Source of the DNA: Sipunculus nudus
Lineage: Eukaryota; Annelida; Sipuncula; Golfingiida; Sipunculidae
Direction of reading: 5' to 3'
Assembly: GCA_026874595.1 (NCBI GenBank)
Contig: CM049316.1
Coordinates: 32,657,339 to 32,721,338, forward strand
DNA: 64,000 nucleotides
In this document: piece by piece, positions 1 to 10,256 of the stretch
Layout: the number at the start of each line of letters is the position of its first letter
How positions within the stretch are numbered: the first letter of the stretch is position 1
Translations under genes and position numbers: made by a program
The notes under the pieces: generated by a model
Database searches by the model: none
What the model was told of the DNA's origin: nothing
What the model saw: only the letters and a program-made list of their open reading frames with translations

Positions 1-422
1 CTAGGGACCTATGGGTCCATCTGTCCATCCACATCAGGGTTATTGTAAATAAACTAATTTGTAAATAATGGGCCCTGTGACCTTAACCTTTGACCTTGTG
101 ATGACCAAAATTAAAAAAAAATTCCCCTCTTGGCAGGTGAGCAATACCTGGAAGATTGAAGGTTTGTAATGAAATGTTAAGCTTATAATGTATCCACATT
201 TTTTTTAAAGAAATGCTTCCTGTGACCTTGACCTTTGACTTCATGACCCCAAAATCAATAACGTTCTTGCTTAAGTGGTGGTCCGATTCCAGTCAAGATT
301 GAAAATCATATGTCAATCCAAACTGGAGTTATCAGCTGGAAAGAAATTTGCAGATGAACAGATGGACAAATAGACGGGACAGACGAACAGACGGACGGAA
401 AGGTTGATTACTATAGGTCCCT
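1..422. repeat. Dispersed repeat with inverted ends and GTGACCTTGACC blocks
   Basis: Two copies of a block of the form CCTGTGACCTTGACCTTTGA occur about 146 bases apart (about 74 and 220). The segment ends in a run of CAGACGGAC-type motifs (370-400). The termini are inverted: AGGGACCTAT at 3-12 matches the reverse complement of 413-422, and the adjoining GTCCATC and GACGGAC stretches are also roughly inverted. Such blocks are familiar to me from dispersed repeats of marine invertebrates. This could be a foldback or MITE-like element, or two head-to-head partial copies. The left end may continue beyond the window. Confidence 0.5.
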
Positions 423-639
423 CAATTTTAATCAATATACACACCGGCTTTCGGGACTTTAGATGGAACGAAAGCTGAGAAACTGACATGATTGTAGTAA
501 CTTTATAATCCAAAAAATAGGAAAAGAATCGTAAAAATTAGAATAAAATGCAGGTGGCGCATTAGTCTTCAGGAACTGATGAAAAAGTTTATTTATTTAG
601 TTATTTAGATAATGAAGCATTTGTATATATTTTAAAATC

Positions 640-830
640 GTTTTGGGGGGTACTTCCAAGATATAGATCGCAGCGACCTTATTTTAGGTTTCCAAGGAGA
701 AGTTTTTCGGTCCAGCGGTTACGATTTGTGTCCTGTTAACGGACTGACAGACAGACAGACGGAGGGACGGACGACGAACATTAGTGATGGCTATAGCTCA
801 GATGACTTTAAGTCATCTGAGCTAAAAATC
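640..830 (+). repeat. Dispersed repeat ending in a perfect 15-bp hairpin
   Basis: An ACAGACAGACGGAGGGACGG tail (749-770) is followed at 794-824 by a perfect palindrome: TAGCTCAGATGACTT, one T, then its exact reverse complement, then AAAAA. A GACAGACAG tail followed by a hairpin and an A run suggests the 3' end of a non-autonomous retroposon or a hairpin-ended DNA element. It lacks the CTRR end of a Helitron. The family is not identified. Confidence 0.5.
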
Positions 831-1269
831 ACTGCATGCCTTTGTTTATGATTTGGATTTTGCTCTGATCAAATCATAAATTGTGTAGGAGTAGTCAATC
901 ACAATTTCATATTATACTTCATAAAACATGCCAAAACAGAGTAAAATGTTGGTTCAGTGTCTCAATTGCACGGAGGGGGCACTGGCCTCAGTGTGAACAT
1001 GACCGAGCTATTCATTTGTAAGTAAATTTGAAAACACTGATTGATGAAAACATTTTGGCCTGGTGACCCCTGTACGACTCATTGTGAAACCACACAATAG
1101 CGAATAGCATGGCCCACAGCATCGACCCTGTGACCACCAGGCTGAGGTAACTGACATCGTTAGTTTTTTTACACGGGCACTGGTAAATCTTGTAAAACAA
1201 TTTTACGTGCACGATTACTTTATCTATGATCATACATCGGTTTCAATCTTGGGGCAACGTGAAAGATCG
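831..1269. other. No gene seen
   Basis: AT-rich sequence with only short chance ORFs on both strands. I see no repeat structure or splice-flanked open frame here. Confidence 0.5.
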
Positions 1270-1560
1270 AAGGTCTTGTACTCAATTTGCTTCTCCGCGA
1301 CTGATTCACGCAGTATCTGGGTAATGAGGACAATGAACAGATGATGGTGTGAGTTTGAATACACATGGTAAAAGGCTCAGCTCTCTCTGCTGACGACCCG
1401 GATTTGATCCCTTGAGTTACCACGAGAGTGGGTTTGAGTGGCCCGTCCAAGGTCGGTTTTTTCCGGTTCCTCTGATTCCCCCCCCCCCCCTTATTGACTA
1501 CCGAACGCCGTCATCCTAGCCATAAAGGGTGCCTCGTATTAGTTGTCGTGCGACTAGTTG
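1270..1560 (+). repeat. Probable SINE-like element
   Basis: A box-B-like GAGTTTGAATAC (about 1351) and a second GATTTGATCCC (about 1400) are followed by GGCCCGTCCAAGGTCGG (1440-1456), TTTTTTCCGGTTCCTCTG (1457-1474) and a 13-base C run (1478-1490), then a GAACGCCGTC motif near 1503. This order resembles a widespread invertebrate SINE tail with TTTTCTCCGGGTACTCCGG followed by TCCTCCCACC and GCCGTCGTA. The assignment rests on motif memory and was not tested by alignment. The copy is clearly diverged. Confidence 0.4.
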
Positions 1561-2960
1561 TACAATTAATCTGTTTTAAATTTATAAAGTTTATCATGTT
1601 GCAGAAAGCAGTGATGTTTGACATGTTCCCATTTATACCATGTTTCTGTTATTTTTTTATTTATTTTTTTTTTTTACAGTATTTATTCACCACGAAATGG
1701 AAGCAGAACATTTATTCTTATTGGAAACATATTGGAAAAGTCACGTGACAGTATTAGGTACATTTGAAAAATATAACAGCTAATATTTCAGGTTATGTAA
1801 TAAATCGTAATGCTCTAACATACTCTAAAAATGCTATATATAGCGACTTTGGCCTGTAGTCCCCTGTCCCTCAACTAAACCTTGGCCAGTTCCAGTTAAA
1901 ATCGTCTTTATACCGGCCCCTGGCAACCATAGCGTGTTTAAATAAACGTATCAATGTATGCATTTATATATTTTAATAAGGTATAGCATTTGTACGATAT
2001 TAAAGATTATATGTATTATTACGATTGCCATGTCCTAGTATTGCAAACGCGTTTAAAAAAACGGTTCTGGATTTCTTTTTTTTTTTTTTGGAAATGTTGT
2101 TGAATTGAAATGGAGGAGGTAGCATGACCTGACATGTTTTCATTAAAAAGTCCAATACTGAAATCTGATTGTCCTTTGTTGCTTGATTCGTGCGTGGCTA
2201 TCTTAAATATGTCGGACAGAAGCAAACAAATATTCGGCGGACCTATCTAGAGACTCTGGCATGAACCGATATTTTTGGTCTGCTATTCAAGAAAAATAAA
2301 TTTAATATGTTTTTTAATCATCACATGGTCATGTCTAATATCTAGTATTAACATTGACGAATTAATTAAAGAATTAATTAAAGACAGTCTGTATTAAATT
2401 GCATATCTGGAAATAAAGTTCGGTTATCCGGTTTATCCTGTTATATAATATACATTTATGCACTATTGAAAAAAGTTTTATTTTAAAGTGATACAGCAAA
2501 CACATTTAAAAGTTGTTCGGCAAAGTTTTAATTTGTCATGACAAGTTTCAGCTAATAAGGAACATTTCTAAACACTTTATGGTTTATCTATTATATTGTC
2601 GGGCCTCCAATTAAAACAACTGTAGTATCCCCTCGTATAATTGCTTTAGTCCGTACTTCGCCCAGTAACTACACCAGCAAGTCGCACATGCCAGGTATAT
2701 ACTCTGTTACCCAGCCTGCGTCCGCCCCGTGTGACTTTTAAACCAGCAAGTTGAGCGCACAGCCCTATTTATGAGATTCAGGTAAAGTTTGTCGGGTTTA
2801 CTGGTGCAGCATGGGACAGGCACACACGCAGCACTGCTCGGTAGACGACAGACAGGCCTAAGGCTGGGTGCCCGTGATCAATATTGGAAGTTGCACAGAA
2901 GAGACCCGCAAAGGCCCCGGTAATTGCAAGGTTGGCGGTCAAGAATTATAACAAGTCCCC
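1561..2960. other. Intergenic, AT-rich
   Basis: No convincing ORF. A 12-base tandem doublet, GAATTAATTAAA twice, sits at about 2358-2382. The final few hundred bases before 2960 become less AT-rich and run into the promoter of the EGF-like gene. Confidence 0.5.
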
Positions 2961-2969
2961 ACCCACTCG

Positions 2970-3025
2970 CCAATTGGACGTGACATACGGTTTATAAAAG
3001 CTGCCTGCTTCCTGGCCAGTTCTTA
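2970..3025 (+). promoter_or_regulatory. CCAAT/TATA/Inr core promoter of the EGF-like gene
   Basis: CCAAT lies at 2970-2974 inside a CCAATTGG palindrome. A strong TATA box, TATAAAAG, lies at 2993-3000. An initiator match CCAGTTC (YYANWYY) has its A at 3018, 25 bases from the start of the TATA box; TTACACA with its A at 3025 is the alternative at 32 bases. This predicts a 5' UTR of about 155-162 bases before the ATG at 3180. The elements are seen in the sequence; the exact start site is inferred. Confidence 0.65.
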
Positions 3026-3179
3026 CACAACTCTTTGGGCCTGTCCGCTGCGCTGACCGGACCTCGCTGGTTAAACAAAAACTGATATTTCATCTTTCCT
3101 TTGGTACAAGAACTTCCGGACGACGCGCACAAAGAAGAGCTTCAACCAGCACCTGATTAAAACAAATCAACTTGGAACT

Positions 3180-3551
3180 ATGGATAAAGCAATGTCAGGG
3201 CTTTCTAGTAGTGGATATTTGTTTCTTGTTTCTCTGCTCCTGGTTGCCACTTTGACTGGGGGCGTAGATAGCTGCAAAAGGGGATGTATGAACGGAGGGA
3301 TGATGTTGTTTCCTAACAATATATTTGGTTATTGTCGTTGTGTCTGTGCAGCGCCATACCGTGGCCCGAGGTGCCAGTTTGCCAAGAAACGCACCTCACC
3401 TTCTGCAGACTGGCTCCTAAGGCGCCAAACCCCTTCCCACTCACACCTGGATCAGGCGAGCATTCCGGATCTGGATCAGGCTCAATACAAGCGCAAGATG
3501 TCCGGGCCGGATCAGGCACACAGCCAGAGGGACCTCTGGTTAGAGAAGTGA
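3180..3551 (+). CDS. Small secreted EGF-like domain protein
   Basis: A 123-residue reading frame. Residues 1-30 form a signal peptide: a polar start, a hydrophobic core at about 13-25 (YLFLVSLLLVATL), and probable cleavage near residues 28-31. Residues 32-65 form a six-cysteine EGF-like module with Cys 32, 36, 52, 54, 56 and 65. It has a CMNGG motif at 36-40 and the diagnostic C-x-C-x8-C end carrying PYRG before the last Cys. Cysteine spacing is unusual: a long Cys2-Cys3 gap and only one residue between Cys3 and Cys4. It therefore resembles the NGG...C.C...G..C tails seen in EGF-like modules of astacin proteases rather than a canonical EGF. Residues 69 onward are basic and polar with three DQA motifs and no fold that I recognise. 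The ATG has A at -3 and G at +4 and sits about 155 bases below a TATA promoter. A CAG|GTGAGG donor follows 5 bases after the stop, so the gene may continue or be spliced in its 3' UTR. A ligand or defence/adhesion peptide role is a guess; the family is unnamed. Confidence 0.7.
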   Translation: MDKAMSGLSSSGYLFLVSLLLVATLTGGVDSCKRGCMNGGMMLFPNNIFGYCRCVCAAPYRGPRCQFAKKRTSPSADWLLRRQTPSHSHLDQASIPDLDQAQYKRKMSGPDQAHSQRDLWLEK

Positions 3552-3556
3552 CCCAG

Positions 3557-3562
3557 GTGAGG
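3557..3562 (+). other. Predicted 5' splice donor
   Basis: CAG|GTGAGG, a near-consensus metazoan donor with the intron starting at 3557. It lies 5 bases after the stop of the EGF-like frame. In the frame two bases ahead, which is open from 3317, it falls exactly between codons (phase 0). No partner acceptor was identified. Confidence 0.5.
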
Positions 3563-6411
3563 TTCTTGTGAAAAATGATGTTATATAATTATATAAACAT
3601 TTAAAAGGCTGACATTTCTCGCACGGAAATTGTTTTACCTGTAAATGTATGAATATGAAGTCTCTTTGGAGGCAAGATTACAAGAAAATAATGGACTACA
3701 AAACTTCAGAGGTAAATATGAAAAATAAATTGGATCAAAATATGTGATTTTACAGAGCTTAATATCTCTGGATATTAATCTTGTACTGAAATAAGTTACT
3801 TACTGATTAATTGCATTATATGATTCAAGCAATTAAGACACATAACAGCTTGTAACATATATCGCTGGCTGTGCCACTTTATTGTAAAAACAACGATAAA
3901 GAAAATACGTGCGTATATAAGGGATATGCGAGACCTAGCTCAAATATCTGAGAACTTGACTGATTATTCTGGTGTTTACTGATTTCTGTAGACTTTCAAT
4001 GATATGGGAGCCATATTTCTGGGTTTTTTTTATGCAGAGGTGACAGTTTGATACTAGTGTATGAAGTATTTAATCACCAGCTAAACATTGAGTTACCTGA
4101 AGGTAATATGCAATGGTAAATAAATATTGTGGTTTAATTATTATGCGAGGTAAAATATTCACGATTTAACATACAATAACTTCATACTTTAAAATACGGG
4201 CAACAAAAAATGTACGCTAATATTTACGCTACCGGCACAATATACGTGAGATGCCATCGAGGCTATAAAAGAAATTAATATTCCCCTGTGCAGATATTGC
4301 GTCTTAATTACGAAGGTTTTATTTTCGCGATTATTTCCCGTTCGCTAACAACGCAAATTTGAAACCCTCGCGAACAAAAGACAACCATAGTAATTTAACC
4401 TTTATGGCCGTAAATGGTTTCGTATCACGTTTACATATATCATTTTTCATTTGAATAAGAATGAGAAAGGACCACATCTGCTAGATTAAAATTCAGAATA
4501 AAAGTCTTGTGATAAATGTGTCCTGAGATGCTTTTGACCAATCACAGTGCAATAACAGAAATAAATAAAAATATATTCGGCATTATTTATAAGTGAATAT
4601 AATGGAATATAGGGAAGACAGCTGTACCACTTAACACACGCATGGACATTTTATTATTTTTTATTATGTATCAACTGAAATTATCGGCTTCATATCACGA
4701 CTTGGTACAGCTTTCAGGTAAGATATGATAGGGCCCGCATGAGTCTTGATTGTATTCATACTGAAACCGCACTCGAATGATAGATTATAGAGTTATATTT
4801 TTTCATTCATTCCGCTGGGTCACACTTGTAATCTATAGCTCGATGTCATTGATATTTGATTATTACGAAACTTAACATTAAAACGCAGACAGCCACTGGT
4901 AGAACAGCCATCTGTGTTTTCAAGTTTAATATCAACTTTCCCCACCCTACATAATGCGTTATACCTGGCTGTCAATAATATCGCCAAACTAAGCCCTGAC
5001 CCAAGTTTGCCGGGAATGCTGGTAGCTTATACAAAATATAGTGATTATATAGTAAACAAATAGTGAATTAAAATCCGATGGCGATTTCTGGTATTAATCG
5101 TGTACTATTCAAAATTCCCAGATTTTTATAGATAGAGAAAGAGGAGGCATGCGCACTACTCTTGTCCGCCCCTGCATCATACTCAGTCACATCAACTAAT
5201 GTCATAAGGTATAAAAGTCGAGAAAAAAAATGAATAAAACGTTGTGGAACCGATTAGTATGTTGTTTCAGTACACGTTTCGGGTAGTTTTCTTTTCTACA
5301 CTAACTGATAACGACGTTGACTTCGTTTCACAAGCAGGTCTCAGTGATTTCCAATATAACGTTCTCTGCGCTTGACTTTTTAAAAGGGACATATATACAG
5401 ACGATAATGGGCTATATATGTGTTAACCTACCACATGTTGATGGACATCAACGTTGTCATTGTTGAATATCTAGTGACTTTGCACTTACTTATTCCCATT
5501 ACATTTGCTAATGTCATTACACAAATGATATTTAAGATAACGAAGTTTTGCCTGAATATATAAGGCACTTGATACAAAAATTCTTCTTTAACATGCCTGT
5601 ATACTATTAATGTCGATATATCAAAGACAAGTCATTATTCATATTATTTTTTTATGATAAAAGCATAGAACTCACTGCTGACTTTTCCGAGTATATATTC
5701 CTCTTTTTGTAGGTACAATATTTACCTAGACTTGAGAGTGAAAATATGTTTTTTTTATACGCGTATGTTGTCAAGTTCATATTATATAAAACATAATAAA
5801 ACAGAGAAATGCATCATCCATAATTAGTAGATACAAACGTTTAGCTGTGTTTGTGTCTGGACAGGTTTTACAATTGCATTTTCTCAAGAACACCACCTTA
5901 CGCAGTGTATGTTCAAGTCGTTGCAGTGGCATGCGACCAATTAAAGGTGAAAACATCGGATTCCCGTTTGTATTGGATCGATAAGTAGTCCAATTAGTCT
6001 GATAATCCGCACCTGCGCAGATCAGAAATTATGATTTGAGGTGCGGTGCTTCGCTCCCTGAAGTGCACTGGACGAAATGGCCGAGGCCAGGTCAAGCCTA
6101 TAGCTACAATGGTCGATAATGGACGGTGATTCCCTTGTCGTCACCAGCTACTCTCTCTAAGACACTTGCCCTGTATCTTATTATAATCTCAAACCGTTTG
6201 TAAAAGGTGTGTAGCTTTCTCTCAGATGATTTCTGACTGCGCTGTTGGTCCTATGCTCGGTACGAGTACTTCCAATGCCTTGTTTCCCGTTTCGGTGATT
6301 ATATACGTAAGAACCTTTATTTTCACATTCATGCCTGATTCCAAACAGAAAAGTTGAGAAAAGTGAACCCCTGTAGGAAAAGGCGCCAGCAGGTATCATT
6401 TTATAGAATAG
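3563..6411. other. Probable intron or intergenic DNA
   Basis: Low-GC sequence with no open frame above about 60 codons and no recognisable exon. A stretch at about 4290-4400 carries several CGCGA-type motifs on both strands, reminiscent of small diverged dispersed repeats, but no boundaries can be set. No 3' exon or polyadenylation site for the EGF-like gene could be assigned. Confidence 0.4.
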
Positions 6412-7181
6412 GTGATAGGAGAGAGACAGAGAGAGCGACAAACATGCAAAACGTCATGGTGGGCGGAGACACAGGCAGGTATAGAGGCAGAAAGGAATGT
6501 GAAACAGAAAGGAACAAGGACAGAGAGGACTGAGAGACAGAAAGAACAAAGGACAGAGGGGAATGATAGACAGAAAGGATCAATGACAGAGGGGACTGAG
6601 AGACAGAAAGGAATAAGGACAGAGATGACTGAGAGACAGAAAGGAGAACAGGGACAGAGATGACTGATAGACAGAAAGGAATAGTGACAGAGGGGACTGA
6701 GAGACAGAAAGGAATAAGGACAGAGATGACTGAGAGACAGAAAGGAATAGTGACGGAGATGACTGATAGACAGAAAGGAATAGTGACAGAGGGGACTGAG
6801 AGACAGAAAGGAATAGTGACAGAGGGGACTGAGAGACAGAAAGGAATAGTAACAGAGGGGACTGAAAGACACAAAGAAAATTAACAGAGGGGACTGAGAG
6901 AGAGAAAGGAACAGGGACAGAGGGGATTGAGAGACAGAAAGGAATACTGACAGAGGGGGCTGAGAGACGGAAAGGAACAGAGACAGAGGGGACTGAGATA
7001 AAGAAAGGAATAGTGACAGAGGGGACTGAGAGACAGAAAGGAACAGGGACGGAGAGGACTGAGAGACAGCGGGAATAGTGACAAAGGGGACTGAGAGACA
7101 GAAAGGAACAGGAACAGAAGGGAATGAGAGACAGAAAGGAACAGGGACAGAGGCGACTGTGAGACAGAAAGGAATAGTGAC

Positions 7182-7840
7182 AGAGGGGGCTGAGATACAG
7201 AAAGGAACAGGGACAGAGGGGGATTTGAGACAAAAGGAATAGTGACAGAGGGGACTAAGAGACAGAAAGGAATAGTGGAAGAGACGACTGAGAGACAGAA
7301 AGGAATAGTGACGGAGATGACTGAGAGACTGAAAAGAATAGAGACAGAGGGGATTGCGAGACAAAAAGAAATAGTGACAGAGATGACTGAGAGACGGAAA
7401 AAAAGACAGAAAGGAACAGGGACAGAGGGGAAAGGAATGGGGACAGAGGGGACTGTGAAGCAGAAAGGAATAGGGACAGAGATGACTGAGAGACAGAAAA
7501 GAATATGGACAGAGGGGACTTGGAGACAGAAAGGAATAGGGACAGAGGAGACTGTGAGACAAAAAGGAATAGGAACAGAGAGGACTGAGAGACAGAAAGG
7601 AATAGTGTCAGAGATGACTGAGAGACAGAAAAGAATATGGACAGAGGGGACTTGGAGACAGAAAGGAATAGGGACAGAGGGGACTGTGAGACAGAAAGGA
7701 ATAGGGACAGAGAGGACTGAGAGACAGAAAGGAATAGTGACCTAGGGGGTTGAGAGACAAAAAGGAATAGTGACAGAGATGACTGAGAGACAGAAAAGAA
7801 TATGGACAGAGGGGACTTGGAGACAGAAAGGAATAGGGAC
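7182..7840. repeat. Higher-order repeat, copy 1 (659 bases)
   Basis: First of two adjacent near-identical segments within the minisatellite. Landmarks GGATTTGAGA (7221) and CCTAGGGGGT (7741) recur exactly 659 bases later. Only a handful of substitutions are visible between the copies. Confidence 0.85.
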
Positions 7841-8499
7841 AGAGGGGGCTGAGATACAGAAAGGAACAGGGACAGAGGGGGATTTGAGACAAAAGGAATA
7901 GTGACAGAGGGGACTAAGAGACAGAAAGGAATAGTGGAAGAGACGACTGAGAGACAGAAAGGAATAGTGACGGAGATGACTGAGAGACTGAAAAGAATAG
8001 AGACAGAGGGGATTGCGAGACAAAAAGAAATAGTGACAGAGATGACTGAGAGACAGAAAAAAAGACAGAAAGGAACAGGGACAGAGGGGAAAGGAATGGG
8101 GACAGAGGGGACTGTGAAGCAGAAAGGAATAGGGACAGAGATGACTGAGAGACAGAAAAGAATATAGACAGAGGGGACTTGGAGACAGAAAGGAATAGGG
8201 ACAGAGGGGACTGTGAGACAAAAAGGAATAGGAACAGAGAGGACTGAGAGACAGAAAGGAATAGTGTCAGAGATGACTGAGAGACAGAAAAGAATATGGA
8301 CAGAGGGGACTTGGAGACAGAAAGGAATAGGGACAGAGGGGACTGTGAGACAGAAAGGAATAGGGACAGAGAGGACTGAGAGACAGAAAGGAATAGTGAC
8401 CTAGGGGGTTGAGAGACAAAAAGGAATAGTGACAGAGATGACTGAGAGACAGAAAAGAATATGGACAGAGGGGACTTGGAGACAGAAAGGAATAGGGAC
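7841..8499. repeat. Higher-order repeat, copy 2 (659 bases)
   Basis: Second copy. The landmarks fall at 7880 and 8400. Seen differences include GAATATGG versus GAATATAG (about 8160) and GAGGAGAC versus GAGGGGAC. The near-identity implies a recent unequal exchange, or slippage of about 20 minisatellite units at once. Confidence 0.85.
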
Positions 8500-9382
8500 A
8501 GAGGGGACTGTGAGACAGAAAGGAATAGGGACAGAGAGGACTGAGAGACAGAAAGGAATAGTGACAGAGGGGACTGTGAGACAGAAAGGAATAGGGACAG
8601 AGATGATTGAGAGACAGAAAGGAATAGTGACAGAGGGGACTGAGAGACAGAAAGGAACAGGAACAGAAGGGAAAGAGAGACAGAAAGGAACAGGGACAGA
8701 GGGGAAAGGAATGGGGACAGAGGGGACTGTGAAGCAGAAAGGAATAGGGACACAGGGGACTGGGAGACAGAAAGGAATAGTGACAGAGATGACTGAGAGA
8801 CAGAAAGGAACAGGAACAGAAGGGAAAGAGAGACAGAAAGGAACAGGGACAGAGGGGAAAGGAATGGGGACAGAGGGGACTGTGAAGCAGAAAGGAATAG
8901 GGACACAGGGGACTGGGAGACAGAAAGGAATAGGGACAGAGGGGACTGTGAGACAGAAAGGAATAGTGACAGAGAGGACTATGAGACAGAAAGGAATAGT
9001 GACAGAGATGATTGAGAGACAGAAAGGAATAGTGACAGATGGGACTGAGAGACAGAAAGGAACAGGAACAGAAGGGAAAGAGAGACAGAAAGGAACAGGG
9101 ACAGAGGGGAAAGGAATCGGGACAGAGGGGACTGTGAAGCAGAAAGGAATAGGGACACAGGGGACTGGGAGAGAGAAAGGAATAGTGACAGAGGGGACTG
9201 CTCTTCTCCCTTGTACAGGTAATTAGTTTGCCGGGAGTGCTAGAATACACGTTACAGATTGACATGACTTTATCTCTCGTTTGAGAAGTAAAGGGACAAG
9301 ACGCTGCGAAGGGAAAAATCAACCTTTTTTCGGTATTAAGCTAATATTATTTTTTACTCCATATATTATGATCGAATAAGAA

Positions 9383-9403
9383 CCCCCCCCCCCCCCCCCC
9401 CCC
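9383..9403. repeat. Poly-C run of 21
   Basis: An uninterrupted run of 21 C residues, flanked by AA on both sides. Other C or G runs of about 9 to 14 occur at 1478, 18357, 29066, 32392 and 40509. Confidence 0.9.
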
Positions 9404-10170
9404 AACCTGCGTCTCCTCTACATCAGCCCCTGCATAGGTGCAGAGAAGGCAGATATTCTAAGCTGGGAAATACAGAAACACAGAGTAAAACACAGAAGAA
9501 ACAAATATACTAAAGAGGGAGGACTATCTCTGCCTACTGTTCGCCGGTCACTTGTTGGTTCGGGTATCATTTGAAAATGTGTTATAGTCCATTTCACCAC
9601 CTGCTGTCCACCTGTTTATTTGTAGATGATTTACTTAAAAGTTTTTCAATATTTTCCAAGTAAACAACATATGGAAGTGACAACCTAATATAGCAGTTAA
9701 GAATTTTACAATAAATCCCCAGTTTATGTTTCACAACATTTTAGTCTCATGATCTTGCAGATATGGTGTGTCCCTCAATAAGCAGCCATCCTTGTTTTGG
9801 CTGGTTATATTATTAAGAGTGTTTACATGAGATCATCCAATCAGCAGCTGTCAGTTGAATCTGATTTTGCATGTGACCAATGACCTTTACCGCCATAAGT
9901 GGGTCTGATATGTTGTAAAATGTAGACTGATTTCTCATATTTTCAGAAAATTCTGTTTCTCAAATATGGCATAAGGTAGGAATTTAGTTACATGGTTGAA
10001 AATTAGGTTCTATAATCCTCTCCTCTACACGATAATTGTTTCCCTTGAAATGTACCTAATAAAAATTTTCATAGCAAAAAACAGGTGGACATGAGGGGAT
10101 GAAACGGGCTAGAGGCATGATTATTTTGTCAACTGTTAACTTGTTGAGGAAGCCTTGTACTCTGTTGTGT
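9404..10170. other. No gene seen
   Basis: Moderately AT-rich unique-looking sequence with short chance ORFs only. Confidence 0.5.
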
Positions 10171-10256
10171 TCTCTCTCTCTCTCTTTCTGTCTCTCTCTT
10201 GTGCTGTCTCTCTCTCTCTCTCTCTCTCTCATGCTCTCTCTCTCTCTCTCTCTCAC
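10171..10256. repeat. (CT)n microsatellite
   Basis: About 86 bases of TC/CT dinucleotide broken by TTTCTG, TTGTGCTG and ATG interruptions. The two ORFs crossing it translate the repeat and are not genes. Confidence 0.95.

Larger units (their letters stand above)
6485..9200. repeat. 2.7-kb purine-rich minisatellite, 33-base unit
   Basis: About 80 tandem units of a 33-base sequence with recurring GAGAGACAGAAAGGAA, then TAGTGACAGAGG or TAGGGACAGAGG, then GGACT. The + strand is about 80% purine. Because the unit is a multiple of three and nearly free of stops, long open frames appear on both strands: 11-residue periods such as ERQKGIVTEGT on + and SLSPLCHYSFL on -. These frames have no signal peptide, promoter or splice context and are read as by-products. 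The array is bounded by a GA-rich lead-in (6412-6484) and ends abruptly at 9200. Variant units of other lengths contain GGGGAAAGGAATGGGGAC. Confidence 0.95.

Noticed and set aside
74-235. Functional nuclear-receptor response elements
   Set aside because: The TGACCT half-sites lie inside a dispersed repeat; sequence alone does not show regulatory use.
794-824. Helitron 3' end
   Set aside because: The hairpin is present but the terminal CTRR motif expected shortly after it is absent.
6485-9200. CRISPR array (period about 33)
   Set aside because: Units are contiguous and similar throughout, with no unique spacers, and the genome is eukaryotic.
6396-9322. Long ORFs (up to 388 codons) across the minisatellite as protein-coding genes
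   Set aside because: Several frames are open at once on both strands, all are 11-residue repeats of the same 33-base unit, and there is no promoter, signal peptide or splice context.
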